From: a bacterium 210917-SL.2.15
GTDB lineage: Bacteria; Bacillota; Clostridia; Oscillospirales; Oscillospiraceae
Assembly (NCBI GenBank): GCA_020555605.1
Contig: JAJCJC010000001.1
Span: forward strand, 186,001 to 250,000
Direction: 5' to 3'
DNA: 64,000 nt
The notes below the pieces were generated by a model. It worked only from the letters and a program-made list of their open reading frames with translations, did no database searches and was not told where the DNA came from. Positions within the stretch are counted from its first letter, which is position 1. The number at the start of each line of letters is the position of its first letter. The position numbers and the translations under genes are program-made. This document shows, piece after piece, positions 16,475 to 25,239 of this stretch.

Positions 16475-17059
16475 ATGGCAATGGCTTGGATTTTCACGGC
16501 AATGATCGTAATTTCAGTGGTGTTCGGCATGGTTAACGGCACCATGGACGCCGTCAGCACGGCGGCCCTTTCCGGCGCCAACGACGCGATCACACTGACG
16601 ATCAGTCTGCTGGGCGTGCTGTGTCTGTGGAGCGGCGTTCTGGAGGTCATGGATCAAAGCGGCCTGTCCAAAAAGCTGGCGGCCGCCTTCCGTCCTCTGC
16701 TGCGAAAAATTTTCCCCGACGCGTCGGCGGACCCAGCGACGCTTTCGGCCATCTCGGCCAATATTTCGGCAAACCTTCTGGGCATCGGAAACGCGGCCAC
16801 GCCCCTGGGCATCCAGGCGGCCCGGCGCATGGCGCGCGGCTGCAACGGCACCGCTTCCGACAGCCTGTGCCGCTTTATCGTACTCAATACCGCTTCCATC
16901 CAGTTGATCCCCGCCACAGTGGCTGGCGTACGCGCGGCCTGCGGAGCAGCGGAACCGTTTGACATCCTGCCGGCGGTTTGGTTCTCCTCGGTGCTGTCGG
17001 TCGCAGCGGGCCTGCTGGCCGCGCGCATCTTCCAGCTTCTGTGGAGGGACCGCGCATGA
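16475..17059 (+). CDS. spmA: Spore maturation protein A
   Basis: 194-residue polytopic membrane protein of the nucleoside-recognition (Gate) family. It has an N-terminal hydrophobic MAMAWIFTAMIVISVVFG and the family signature NATPLGIQAARRM (seen as GNAATPLGIQAARRM near residue 108). SpmA and SpmB are needed for core dehydration in Bacillus spores. RBS GAGGTGG. The stop overlaps the spmB start. Confidence 0.95.
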   Translation: MAMAWIFTAMIVISVVFGMVNGTMDAVSTAALSGANDAITLTISLLGVLCLWSGVLEVMDQSGLSKKLAAAFRPLLRKIFPDASADPATLSAISANISANLLGIGNAATPLGIQAARRMARGCNGTASDSLCRFIVLNTASIQLIPATVAGVRAACGAAEPFDILPAVWFSSVLSVAAGLLAARIFQLLWRDRA

Positions 17060-17571
17060 CCTCCTACATCATCCCCTGCCTGCTGGCCTTTGTAACACTG
17101 TTCGCTCTGGGGCAAAAGATCGACGTTTACAATGCTCTGGTGCGCGGGGCGGAAAACGGGCTCAACGTCACATTCCGTATCGTCCCCTCCCTGGTAGCGC
17201 TTCTGACCGGTGTTTCCATGTTGCGGGCCTCCGGTGCGCTGGACTGCCTGACGGCCCTGCTTTCCCCGTTGATGAACGCCGCCGGCATCCCGCCCGAGAT
17301 CACGCCGCTGATGATCCTCCGCCCCCTAAGCGGCAGCGGCGGGCTGGCGGTAGGCGCGGAACTGATGGCCGAACACGGGGCTGACAGCACGGTCGGCCGC
17401 ATTGCCGCCGTAATGCTGGGCAGCTCTGAGACCACATTTTATACCGTAGCCGTCTACTACGGCGCCGCCGGCATCACGAAAACGCGCTACACCATTCCCG
17501 CCGCAGTCATTGCCGATCTGGCAGCCTTTCTGGCCTCTGTTTTGGCAGTCCATCTCTTTTTCGGCCTGTAA
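17056..17571 (+). CDS. spmB: Spore maturation protein B
   Basis: 171 residues, the membrane partner of SpmA, with conserved PLMNAAGIPPEITPLMILRP and GSSETTFYTVAVYYGA segments. The start is the ATG overlapping the spmA stop (ATGA); longer in-frame readings lie within spmA and are not credible. The terminator directly after it ends the pair. Confidence 0.95.
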   Translation: MTSYIIPCLLAFVTLFALGQKIDVYNALVRGAENGLNVTFRIVPSLVALLTGVSMLRASGALDCLTALLSPLMNAAGIPPEITPLMILRPLSGSGGLAVGAELMAEHGADSTVGRIAAVMLGSSETTFYTVAVYYGAAGITKTRYTIPAAVIADLAAFLASVLAVHLFFGL

Positions 17572-17596
17572 ACGGATACGCAGCCTCTTTTATGAA

Positions 17597-17625
17597 AAAA
17601 CCATAGCGCTGTGCGCTATGGTTTT
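17597..17625. terminator. Bidirectional terminator between spmB and the GTPase-NYN gene
   Basis: Perfect stem AAAACCATAGCGC and complement with a 3-nt loop. It has A on one side and T on the other, between two convergent genes. Confidence 0.9.
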
Positions 17626-20165
17626 CTTTGCTGCCGCAAAAACGCAGCGATATGGGCGTTGACCTGCTCCACTTCCCAGCGCAGCTCCCGCGCCGTCAGG
17701 CGCTGAGCACCGTGGCCCAACACCACCAGCTGCTCCAAGCCGTCGCCGGTGGCTACCTTGACGCGGTGGGTCCGCCCAAATTCATAGGACAAACGCTCGA
17801 TATACGCGTCTGCCGTTTCCCCTTCTCTGGTATAGACGATCTCCACCCCGGCCTCCCGTTCCGATGTCCCGGAGCCTCCTTTAACGCGGTAGGCATCAAA
17901 CACCACGATCACACGGCAGCGGCGCATTCCCTGATAATTGCACAGGAGATGGATCAACGCCGCGCGGGCCGCATCCATATTCTCCAGCGCGATTTTTTTC
18001 AGATCTTCCCAGGCAAAAAGAATGTTGTAGCCGTCCACGATCAGGACATCGTCCTTATGGACATATGCCACGTCATCCAGCCCCGGCCGCGCCGTGGTGC
18101 GCCGGCTTTGTGCCAGGGCCTCCATACCCCGGTTCTTCACGGGACCGTATGTGCGCTCGAAGATCGCGCGTAACTCCTGCTCTTCCATACCGCCGACCGG
18201 GCCGCGCTCCATTTTCATCCCAGACGTCTGGCGCACGCGCTGCCCCGCATCCATATGCGCATGTTCCGCCACTTCCTGCCAGGGCACCGTATAACCTGCG
18301 CCGTGGGCACAGAACACCGAATCAGCGGTATTTTCCGTGTCCCGCTCCGCTTCATAGCCCAACGCGGCGACCACTTCTTCGGTATTGTGGCAGGGTTCAT
18401 ATCCCCGCAGGGTACAGGACAGATGCCCCAAGCCCCGGGTATAAACGGCCACTTCAGTCCAGTATCCCTGCACTGCCGCCGCGCTGACCGCACCGCTCAG
18501 CACCGCCATATCGCCGCACAGTTCCGGCCCGTCAAAGCGGCCGCCCATGCGCTGCAGATCATTCATCGCCCGGCCCACAGCCTCCTGCGGTACCTCCAGG
18601 CGCACATCATACCACGGTTCCAGCAAAATACTTTCCGCCTGCATCAGGCCCTGACGCACCGCGCGGTACGTGGCCTGGCGGAAGTCGCCCCCCTCGGTAT
18701 GTTTGAGATGGGCGCGGCCCAACAGCAGCGTATAGCGTATGTCCGTCAGTTCGCTCCCGGTAAGGACACCCACATGGCGCTTCTCCATCAAATGAGTCAT
18801 CACCAGGCGCTGCCAGTTTCCATCCAGCACATCCAGAGGGCACTCCGTCGCGCACTGCACGCCACTGCCCCGGGGCAGCGGCTCGATGCGCAGATGCACC
18901 TCTGCATAGTGGCGCAGCGGCTCAAAGTGCCCGATGCCAATGACCGGCGCAGCAATCGTCTCCTTGTAAACGATGCTCCCCTGGTCAAAGGACACCTGCA
19001 CCCCGAACCGTTCCAAGATCCATTCCCTGAGCACTTCCAGCTGCACTTCTCCCATCAGGTGCATATGGATCTCGCCCAGCGCTTCATTCCACAGCACGCG
19101 CAGCATTGGGTCCTCTTCTTCCAGCAGGCGCAGCTTGGGGAGCAGCGCAACGGCGCTGCAGCCGTCGGGCAGGCACAGCCGATAGTGGAGCACCGGTTCC
19201 AGCACTGGCGCATCGGAGGACGGCTCCGCTCCCAGGCCGTCGCCGGGCCGGGTCTGGCTCAGCCCGGTGACCGCACAGATCGTTCCTGCCTCCGCTTCGT
19301 CCACCGTCCGGAATTTTGCACCGGAATAAATGCGAATCTGATTCACCTTTTCCTGCCAAGCACCTGCGCGGCCGCTCAGCAGATCCTTGACCCGAAGGCA
19401 GCCGCCTGTGACTTTCAGATAGGTCAGGCGGTTATTCTGGCTGTCCCGAGCGATTTTGAACACTTTCGCTCCGAACGCCTTACCCCGGCGGGGCAAAGGC
19501 GCATACCGCGCAAGCACCTCCAAAAAACGATCCACACCTGCCAGCTGCAGGGCTGCCCCGAAACTGCAAGGCGTCACCGTGCCGCGGCCCACGGCCGCCG
19601 CAATGTCCGGCTGCGCCAGTGTCCCCCGCTCCAGATACTGCTCCAACAGGCCCTCTTCCGCCGTAGCTACGGCTTCCATAAACGCGTCGTCCTCAACTGT
19701 AAAATCCACGCAGCTCTCGCCAAAACGCCGGCGCAGCTGGCCGAGCACTTCATCCCGGTCCGCCCCGGCCAAATCCATTTTATTGACAAATAGAAATGTC
19801 GGAATACGGTGCCGGCGCAGCAGATCCCACAGCGTCTGTGTATGCCCCTGCACACCGTCGGTTCCGCTGACTACCAAAATCGCGGCGTCCAACACCTGCA
19901 GTGTGCGTTCCATCTCCGAGGAAAAATCCACATGCCCCGGCGTATCGAGCAGCGTGATCTCCCGTCCCCGGAGGGTAAACTGGGCTTGCTTGGAAAAAAT
20001 CGTGATGCCGCGCTGGCGCTCCATGGAAAACGTATCCAAAAACGCATCCTGATGATCCACGCGCCCCAGCGTGCGCACCGCTCCGGCCTGATACAGCAGC
20101 GCTTCGCTGAGCGTCGTTTTCCCCGCATCCACATGAGCCAGAATGCCGACCACCAGCTTATCCAA
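17616..20165 (-). CDS. TetM/EF-G-like translational GTPase fused to a NYN (YacP/Rae1-type) RNase domain
   Basis: 849 residues. Residues 1-650 align with ribosome-protection GTPases of the TetM type: P-loop AHVDAGKTT, DTPGHVDF, NKMD, then EF-G-like domains II-V. After a linker, residues 707-849 form a NYN/YacP domain with VLIVDGYNILFAW, VVFDAYRV, EGETADAYIE and a late ATGDGLEQ, whose acidic residues would hold the metal ion. The stand-alone YacP/Rae1 RNase of Bacillus cuts mRNA in the ribosomal A site. The start is TTG, 6 nt after GGGGGAGGTGA; it gives MDKLVVGILAHVDAG, matching TetM. I would not call it a tetracycline-resistance gene. Confidence 0.88.
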   Translation of the reverse strand: MDKLVVGILAHVDAGKTTLSEALLYQAGAVRTLGRVDHQDAFLDTFSMERQRGITIFSKQAQFTLRGREITLLDTPGHVDFSSEMERTLQVLDAAILVVSGTDGVQGHTQTLWDLLRRHRIPTFLFVNKMDLAGADRDEVLGQLRRRFGESCVDFTVEDDAFMEAVATAEEGLLEQYLERGTLAQPDIAAAVGRGTVTPCSFGAALQLAGVDRFLEVLARYAPLPRRGKAFGAKVFKIARDSQNNRLTYLKVTGGCLRVKDLLSGRAGAWQEKVNQIRIYSGAKFRTVDEAEAGTICAVTGLSQTRPGDGLGAEPSSDAPVLEPVLHYRLCLPDGCSAVALLPKLRLLEEEDPMLRVLWNEALGEIHMHLMGEVQLEVLREWILERFGVQVSFDQGSIVYKETIAAPVIGIGHFEPLRHYAEVHLRIEPLPRGSGVQCATECPLDVLDGNWQRLVMTHLMEKRHVGVLTGSELTDIRYTLLLGRAHLKHTEGGDFRQATYRAVRQGLMQAESILLEPWYDVRLEVPQEAVGRAMNDLQRMGGRFDGPELCGDMAVLSGAVSAAAVQGYWTEVAVYTRGLGHLSCTLRGYEPCHNTEEVVAALGYEAERDTENTADSVFCAHGAGYTVPWQEVAEHAHMDAGQRVRQTSGMKMERGPVGGMEEQELRAIFERTYGPVKNRGMEALAQSRRTTARPGLDDVAYVHKDDVLIVDGYNILFAWEDLKKIALENMDAARAALIHLLCNYQGMRRCRVIVVFDAYRVKGGSGTSEREAGVEIVYTREGETADAYIERLSYEFGRTHRVKVATGDGLEQLVVLGHGAQRLTARELRWEVEQVNAHIAAFLRQQRKP

Positions 20166-20474
20166 GATTTTCACCTCCCCCATTTTGTCGTTTCTTTTCT
20201 GTATGGCTGGACGGCGCACTGCCGCCGTTTCGGAACATTCGATCCTGCCCTCGAACGGGAACCACCGCGCCGGCTCAGGTTCTATGTACGGTTATTGTAC
20301 CATAGGACGCGAAAAAATTCCATCCCCGCCGCCTGCTGCAAAAAAAATGCCGTTTTTGCCAAAACAAACGGAAAAAGTGGAAAATTTTGAGGCTTATAAG
20401 TTGTCCAAAGGATGCACAAGATAGGCTTGCGATACCCAATCAATTCTTTTTGAAATGAGAAGGAGAACAAAGTT

Positions 20475-20672
20475 ATGTCTAAGTCTACCAGTAAGATCAA
20501 TATCCCCGAAGCACGCGCTGCCATGGATAAGTTCAAGATGGAAGCCGCCAACGAAGTCGGCGTCGACCTGAAGGAGGGCTACAACGGCCACCTGACCAGC
20601 CGTGAGGCCGGCTCTGTGGGCGGCCAGATGGTCAAGAAAATGATCGAGGATTACGAGAACAAGATCAAGTAA
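20475..20672 (+). CDS. Small acid-soluble spore protein, alpha/beta type
   Basis: 65 residues. It has the GPR-protease cleavage context (AANEVGVDL near residue 30) and the conserved C-terminal DNA-binding block GHLTSREAGSVGGQMVKKMI. These proteins coat spore DNA and are degraded on germination. RBS GAGAAGGAG. Single-gene unit with its own terminator. It is the clearest evidence here that the organism sporulates. Confidence 0.95.
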   Translation: MSKSTSKINIPEARAAMDKFKMEAANEVGVDLKEGYNGHLTSREAGSVGGQMVKKMIEDYENKIK

Positions 20673-20705
20673 AGTTTGGTTTCCCGATCCCTGGCAACAG
20701 GCGAA

Positions 20706-20744
20706 AGAAAAGCAAAGCGGTACACAGAGCCGCTTTGCTTTTCT
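20706..20744 (+). terminator. Terminator of the spore-protein gene
   Basis: 15-bp stem AGAAAAGCAAAGCGG and complement, 9-nt loop, T-rich 3' arm. Confidence 0.9.
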
Positions 20745-20773
20745 CTGTTCTGCGCCCAAAAATCCATACGCCT

Positions 20774-20809
20774 ATACGCCGCGCAAAGCTTTCGCCCTGC
20801 GCGGCGTAT
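20774..20809 (-). terminator. Terminator of obgE
   Basis: Inverted repeat ATACGCCGCGCA and complement, 28 nt after the obgE stop. It has no long T-run on the minus strand, so efficiency is uncertain. Confidence 0.65.
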
Positions 20810-20837
20810 GTCCGCAATCCCTCCGCAGCGTACCGCT

Positions 20838-22118
20838 TCAGCGCTGGTATTCAAACTCCAGATTATACATACGAACCAGATCGCCATCCTGCACACCCAT
20901 CTCTTCCATGCGCTGGAACAGGCCAGACTCCCGGAGCTGCTTATCAAAGAACATCCGGCTCTCATAATCGCTGAAATTAACGTTGGCGATCAGCCGTTCC
21001 AGCCAAGGGCCTTCCACGATCCATACACCGTCCTCCACGCGGATGTCTGGCAGGACGGGAGTGTCGATGACCGGCGCAGGCTTAACATACTCGGCCTCAT
21101 AGGTCTGCACCGGGGGCAAGGACCGCAGCCGCGCGGCAATGGTCTGCACCAGTTCGCGCGTGCCCTGATGGGCTGCAGCAGAAATGACAAACAGGGGATA
21201 GCCCTCTTCCTCTGCCCGTTTACGCAGTCGCTCCAGCAGCTCTTCGTCAGCCATAATGTCACTCTTGTTGGCCACTACGATCTGAGGCCGCTGCGCCAGA
21301 TCCGGACTGTACTGCCTGAGTTCTTCGTTGATGGCGTCAAAATCCGTCGCAGGGTCGCGGCCCTCACTGCCGGACACATCCACCACATGCACCAGCAAGC
21401 GGCAGCGATCCACATGGCGCAGGAAATCGTGGCCCAAGCCCGCGCCTTCCGAGGCACCCTCAATGATGCCGGGAATATCCGCCATAACAAAGGACTCTCC
21501 GCCCTCTACAAACACTACGCCCAAATTGGGAAACAGCGTGGTGAAATGATAATTTGCAATTTTGGGATGGGCTTTGCTGACCACGCTCAAAAGAGTCGAT
21601 TTACCCACATTTGGAAATCCTACCAATCCCACGTCGGCCAGGAGCTTCAACTCCAACACCACGTCGTGCTCCTCGCCGGGCATGCCGGCCTTTGCAAAGC
21701 GAGGCGCCTGGCGGGTGGGCGTGGCAAAGTGGCAGTTGCCCCAGCCGCCGCGGCCGCCGCGGCACAAAACAAACGGCTCTGCGTCCGACATGTCGTGAAT
21801 GATCTCATTGGTCTCAGCATCCCGCAGCAGCGTGCCCTTAGGCACCCGGATCGTAAGGGACTGACCGTCTTTTCCACTGCGGCGGGCGCCCTGCCCGTCT
21901 CCGCCGTCGCTGGCCACATATTTTCTTTTATAGCGGAAGTCCATCAGGGTGGACATATGCTCGTCCGCCTGCACGATCACGTCGCCGCCGCGGCCGCCGT
22001 CGCCGCCGTCCGGACCGCCGGCGGCGATGTATTTTTCGCGGTGGAACGCCACCGCGCCGTTGCCGCCCTTGCCAGCCTTCACGGCAATGCGGGCCTTATC
22101 TACAAACGCTGCTGCCAT
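20838..22118 (-). CDS. obgE: Obg GTPase
   Basis: Essential ribosome-assembly GTPase. 426 residues: glycine-rich Obg fold (KAGKGGNGAVAFHREK, GGDGGRGGDV), then the G domain (GFPNVGKST, DIPGIIEGA, NKSD), and a C-terminal OCT domain (VWIVEGPWLERLIANVNFSD), as usual in Gram-positives. It follows L27 but is separated from it by a terminator-like hairpin and about 180 bp. Confidence 0.97.
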   Translation of the reverse strand: MAAAFVDKARIAVKAGKGGNGAVAFHREKYIAAGGPDGGDGGRGGDVIVQADEHMSTLMDFRYKRKYVASDGGDGQGARRSGKDGQSLTIRVPKGTLLRDAETNEIIHDMSDAEPFVLCRGGRGGWGNCHFATPTRQAPRFAKAGMPGEEHDVVLELKLLADVGLVGFPNVGKSTLLSVVSKAHPKIANYHFTTLFPNLGVVFVEGGESFVMADIPGIIEGASEGAGLGHDFLRHVDRCRLLVHVVDVSGSEGRDPATDFDAINEELRQYSPDLAQRPQIVVANKSDIMADEELLERLRKRAEEEGYPLFVISAAAHQGTRELVQTIAARLRSLPPVQTYEAEYVKPAPVIDTPVLPDIRVEDGVWIVEGPWLERLIANVNFSDYESRMFFDKQLRESGLFQRMEEMGVQDGDLVRMYNLEFEYQR

Positions 22119-22253
22119 AGTCGGGCACCTCCTGTATCGTCTTCTTTTTCTTGTTTCTTTCTTTTGTTTTGTGCATACCGCCCATACAATATGCGTCTGT
22201 CCGCCGCGGCGGAGCCTTGAGCGGCGCGTTTCTCCGTCCGTTCCGCTTCTTTG

Positions 22254-22288
22254 AAAAAGCCCCGAACCAAAGCGGTCCGGGGCTTTTT
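22254..22288 (-). terminator. Terminator after rpmA
   Basis: On the minus strand AAAAAAGCCCCGGACC, a short loop and GGTTCGGGGCTTTTT. It may attenuate read-through into obgE. Confidence 0.9.
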
Positions 22289-22300
22289 TGATCCGAAGAA

Positions 22301-22591
22301 TTATTCAGCGGCTTCCACAGGATAGACAGAAACTTTTTTTCTATCCTTGCCCAAGCGCTCGAAGCGCACCACACCGGTGGCGGTAGCAAAGAGGGTATCG
22401 TCCTTGCCGATGCCCACGTTGGTACCCGGATGGATCTTGGTGCCGCGCTGGCGAACCAGAATGTTGCCGGCCAGGACGTGCTGCCCATCTGCGCGCTTGG
22501 CGCCCAGACGCTTGGATTCGGAATCACGGCCGTTTTTGGTAGAACCCATACCTTTTTTATGGGCAAAAAACTGAAGACCAATGTTTAACAT
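22301..22591 (-). CDS. rpmA: Ribosomal protein L27 with cleavable N-terminus
   Basis: 96 residues. The N-terminus [14 protein letters not shown] has the LQFF motif of Firmicutes L27, which must be cut off by the Prp protease before the protein can work near the peptidyl-transferase centre. The body [21 protein letters not shown] is standard (quoted core: [17 protein letters not shown]). Prp is encoded just upstream. Confidence 0.97.
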   Translation of the reverse strand: MLNIGLQFFAHKKGMGSTKNGRDSESKRLGAKRADGQHVLAGNILVRQRGTKIHPGTNVGIGKDDTLFATATGVVRFERLGKDRKKVSVYPVEAAE

Positions 22592-22597
22592 GATACG

Positions 22598-22930
22598 TTA
22601 CACCTCCAAAACAGTAATGTTATCAGGGAACTCGTCGTGGAGTTCCGTCAGGTAGACCATCAGACCCGTCAGGACCGTCTGGCAGGTATTGTCCACGGAA
22701 GCAGAAAGGCCGCCCGGCAAATAAAAACCGATTTTGGCATCCTTCGCATTGACATTGACTGCAGCGCCCAGGCCCAGCACATCGTTGAGGGAGCATTCTA
22801 CCAAACGCACAGCGCTGGTGACGGCAGCACAGACAATATCGCTGCCGTCTTCGGCATAGCCGCTATGTCCTTTGACTTCAAAGGACACAATGCGTCCGCC
22901 CTCTTCCGTGTGGAACGAAACCGTTGTCAT
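22598..22930 (-). CDS. prp: Prp, cysteine protease that processes L27
   Basis: 110 residues. The catalytic His22 lies in GHSGYAE and Cys34 in DIVCAAVTSAV, the two residues that define the family. It sits between L21 and L27, the usual order in Firmicutes, and its substrate motif LQFF is present in the L27 gene 7 nt downstream. Confidence 0.95.
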   Translation of the reverse strand: MTTVSFHTEEGGRIVSFEVKGHSGYAEDGSDIVCAAVTSAVRLVECSLNDVLGLGAAVNVNAKDAKIGFYLPGGLSASVDNTCQTVLTGLMVYLTELHDEFPDNITVLEV

Positions 22931-22936
22931 GGGAAC

Positions 22937-23251
22937 TTAGCCCACGGTGATCGTGCCGATCTCAACCTTGGTGTAAGGCTGACGATGACCCTGACGCTTG
23001 CGATAACCCTTCTTGGGGTTGTACTTGAAGATCCGGATCTTCTTGCCCTTGCCGTTCTTCACGACCTTGGCCTCGACCTTCGCACCCGCCACCACGGGAG
23101 CGCCGAAGGTTGCCTTATCGCCGTCCAGGATAGCCAGCACCTTGTCAAAGGTGACGGTTTCCTCGGCCTCGGCGCCCAGCTTTTCCATGAAGATCACGTC
23201 GCCCTCGGCGACCTTGTACTGCTTGCCGCATGCTTCGATAATTGCCTGCAT
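22937..23251 (-). CDS. rplU: Ribosomal protein L21
   Basis: 104 residues with the family's [18 protein letters not shown] start and the [11 protein letters not shown] end that binds 23S rRNA. First gene of the L21-Prp-L27 unit, with a strong promoter and a structured leader ahead of it. Confidence 0.97.
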   Translation of the reverse strand: MQAIIEACGKQYKVAEGDVIFMEKLGAEAEETVTFDKVLAILDGDKATFGAPVVAGAKVEAKVVKNGKGKKIRIFKYNPKKGYRKRQGHRQPYTKVEIGTITVG

Positions 23252-23255
23252 TTGA

Positions 23256-23325
23256 TTTCAACTCCTTCATTACGGGCTCGCTGTCGGAGGCGGGGATCGC
23301 AATCCCACTTTTTTTGCCCATTCAA
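23256..23325 (-). ncRNA. Putative L21 leader (autoregulatory 5' UTR element)
   Basis: The transcript would carry GTGGGATTGCGATCCCCGCC, then a CGACAGCGAGCCCGTAATG segment just before the ribosome site. This matches the layout of the L21 leader of Firmicutes as I recall it, a ribosomal-protein-responsive element. A covariance-model search would settle it. Confidence 0.55.
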
Positions 23326-23337
23326 AGCGGCTTATAC

Positions 23338-23366
23338 AGTATATCAGCGAAAGGGAAGCTTGTCAA
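23338..23366 (-). promoter_or_regulatory. Sigma-A promoter of rplU
   Basis: On the minus strand TTGACA, 17 nt, TATACT. It overlaps the stop codon of the upstream phosphodiesterase gene and sets an 80-nt leader for rplU. Confidence 0.9.
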
Positions 23367-23932
23367 TGCATTTTTACAGAAAAATCAACAAGATTCAAAC
23401 AATGGAAAACGCTGCCGCCCATCTCTTTCCACAGCGCGGTATCCCCGTCCAAAAGCAAATAGCTGTGGGCACTGCCCCCTTTGGGGATCGAAACCGATCC
23501 GGGATTCAGATAGAGGTTGTCCTCCCCAAAGGCTTCCCAGGCCGGGATATGGGTGTGGCCGTGCAGCAGGACATCGCCGCGCTGCAAAGGCGGCAGATGC
23601 TTCAGATGGTAGCGGTGGCCGTGGGTGGCATAAATCGTCCGCCGGCCCCAGAGAAGCACGCAGTAGTCTGCCATCACAGGAAAGTCTAACACCATCTGAT
23701 CCACTTCAGCCTCGCAGTTTCCGCGCACACAGAGCAGGCGGTCCTTCACGCCGTTGAGCAACGCGATCACCTCCTTGGGCTCATAATCCCGGGGTAGGTC
23801 ATTGCGGGGTCCATGGTACAACAGATCGCCGAGCAACAGCAGCCGGTCACTCCCTTCCCGTTCCAATGCCTCCAGCATCGCCCGGCAGTAGTAGGTCGAG
23901 CCATGCAGATCCGATGCAATCATCAGTTTCAT
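23363..23932 (-). CDS. YfcE-type metallophosphodiesterase
   Basis: 189 residues with every calcineurin-like metal motif: SDLHGS, GDLLYHGP, GNCE, THGH and HGHTH. YfcE enzymes hydrolyse phosphodiesters in vitro with manganese; their natural substrate is unknown. It lies just upstream of rplU, whose promoter overlaps its 3' end, and downstream of a transporter in the same direction. Confidence 0.9.
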   Translation of the reverse strand: MKLMIASDLHGSTYYCRAMLEALEREGSDRLLLLGDLLYHGPRNDLPRDYEPKEVIALLNGVKDRLLCVRGNCEAEVDQMVLDFPVMADYCVLLWGRRTIYATHGHRYHLKHLPPLQRGDVLLHGHTHIPAWEAFGEDNLYLNPGSVSIPKGGSAHSYLLLDGDTALWKEMGGSVFHCLNLVDFSVKMH

Positions 23933-23973
23933 AGCATTTCTCCTTTGTCCGCAACTTCAGCGCTGGGGCGCCT

Positions 23974-25221
23974 CTATTCTTCCTTCTCCAATGGCACACG
24001 CACCGCCACGCGGAAAAGCACCGCTCCCAAGGCAAAAAGCACCGCAATCACTCCAACACCCAAATGGATGTCGCCCGTGGCCTGGGATACCACACCCACC
24101 AGAGTAGTACCCAAAAAGGACGCTCCCTTGCCGCAAATGTCCATCAGGCCGAAGTATTCACCGGACTGCTCAACAGGAATAATCTTGGTAAAATAGGAGC
24201 GGGACAGTGCCTGCACACCGCCCTGAAACATACCCACCAGCACCGCCAGCACCCAGAACTGCGTCTGCGTGGAAAGGAGCATGGCAAACAGCGCGATGCC
24301 GAAATAGGCAAGAATACACACCAGGATAAGATGCTCGGCACGATATTTCACCGCTATGCGGCCAAAGAAAATGGAACAGGGAAACGCAACGATTTGCAGC
24401 ACCAGCAGAGCCAACAACAACCCCGCCGTATCAAAGCCCAGCGCGGTGCCGTAAGCTGTAGCCATATCGATAATGGTATACACGCCGTCGATATAGAAAA
24501 AGAACGCCAACAAAAACAAAAAAATTTTCTTTTCCCGTTTCACATTGGCAAAAGTACGCCCCAGCCGGCGGAAGCTCTCGGCCACCACGTGGGGCCGCCG
24601 CTCCACAAAATGGCGCTGCCGGTACGAGCGCAGCAGAGGCAACGACAGCAGCAGCCACCACAAAGCGATGATAAAAAGCGAAAGTGTGATCGCCGCCGTC
24701 ATGGTCAGGCCGATACCCTCCGCCCCCAGCACCAACCCCAGGCACAGGGTAAATGGGATGCAACTGCCGATGTAGCCCCAAGCGTAACCATGGGAGGACA
24801 CCTGATCCATGCGCTCCGGCTCCGTCACATCCGAAAGCATCGAGTCATAAAAAATCAGGCTGGCAGAAAAGCCAACCTTGGCGACCACATAAATGGCCAG
24901 AAACACCAGCCATTGGCGGGCAAACCCCAGCGCCGCACAGCCGCAGGCCCCCGCCAGGATCGTCAGACGGAAAATAGGTTTTTTGAAACCCTTCGTGTCC
25001 GCCAGCGCCCCCAGGGCCGGCCCGAGCAGCGCCACCGCCAGAGTGGCCGCCGAGGCAGCGTAGCCCCAGAAGGCCAGATACTGCGCATCGTTTAGGCCCG
25101 CATCCGCGGCGATGCTATTGAAGTAAATGGGCAGGAGTGTGGCTGAAAGCAGCACGAAAGCCGAATTGCCCACGTCGTACAAGATCCAGCTTTTTTCCGC
25201 TTTAGTCAATCTCAATTTCAT
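23974..25221 (-). CDS. MFS transporter, UMF1/Atg22-like
   Basis: 415-residue membrane protein with about 12 hydrophobic segments. The ILYDVGNSAFVLL N-terminus, LGALADTKGFKKP after helix 2, and the mid-protein FFFYIDGVYTIIDMATAYG are typical of the UMF1 group of the major facilitator superfamily. Its substrate is unknown. It lies between the YfcE-like gene and the phospholipase-like gene, 19-42 nt from each. Confidence 0.88.
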   Translation of the reverse strand: MKLRLTKAEKSWILYDVGNSAFVLLSATLLPIYFNSIAADAGLNDAQYLAFWGYAASAATLAVALLGPALGALADTKGFKKPIFRLTILAGACGCAALGFARQWLVFLAIYVVAKVGFSASLIFYDSMLSDVTEPERMDQVSSHGYAWGYIGSCIPFTLCLGLVLGAEGIGLTMTAAITLSLFIIALWWLLLSLPLLRSYRQRHFVERRPHVVAESFRRLGRTFANVKREKKIFLFLLAFFFYIDGVYTIIDMATAYGTALGFDTAGLLLALLVLQIVAFPCSIFFGRIAVKYRAEHLILVCILAYFGIALFAMLLSTQTQFWVLAVLVGMFQGGVQALSRSYFTKIIPVEQSGEYFGLMDICGKGASFLGTTLVGVVSQATGDIHLGVGVIAVLFALGAVLFRVAVRVPLEKEE

Positions 25222-25239
25222 GGGTTCCCCTTCCCGCTT

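Noticed and set aside
17616..20165. Tetracycline-resistance gene call for the TetM-like protein
   Set aside because: The NYN fusion, chromosomal housekeeping context and lack of mobile DNA argue against a resistance role.
20675..22220. 514-codon plus-strand frame opposite obgE
   Set aside because: Antisense shadow of Obg.
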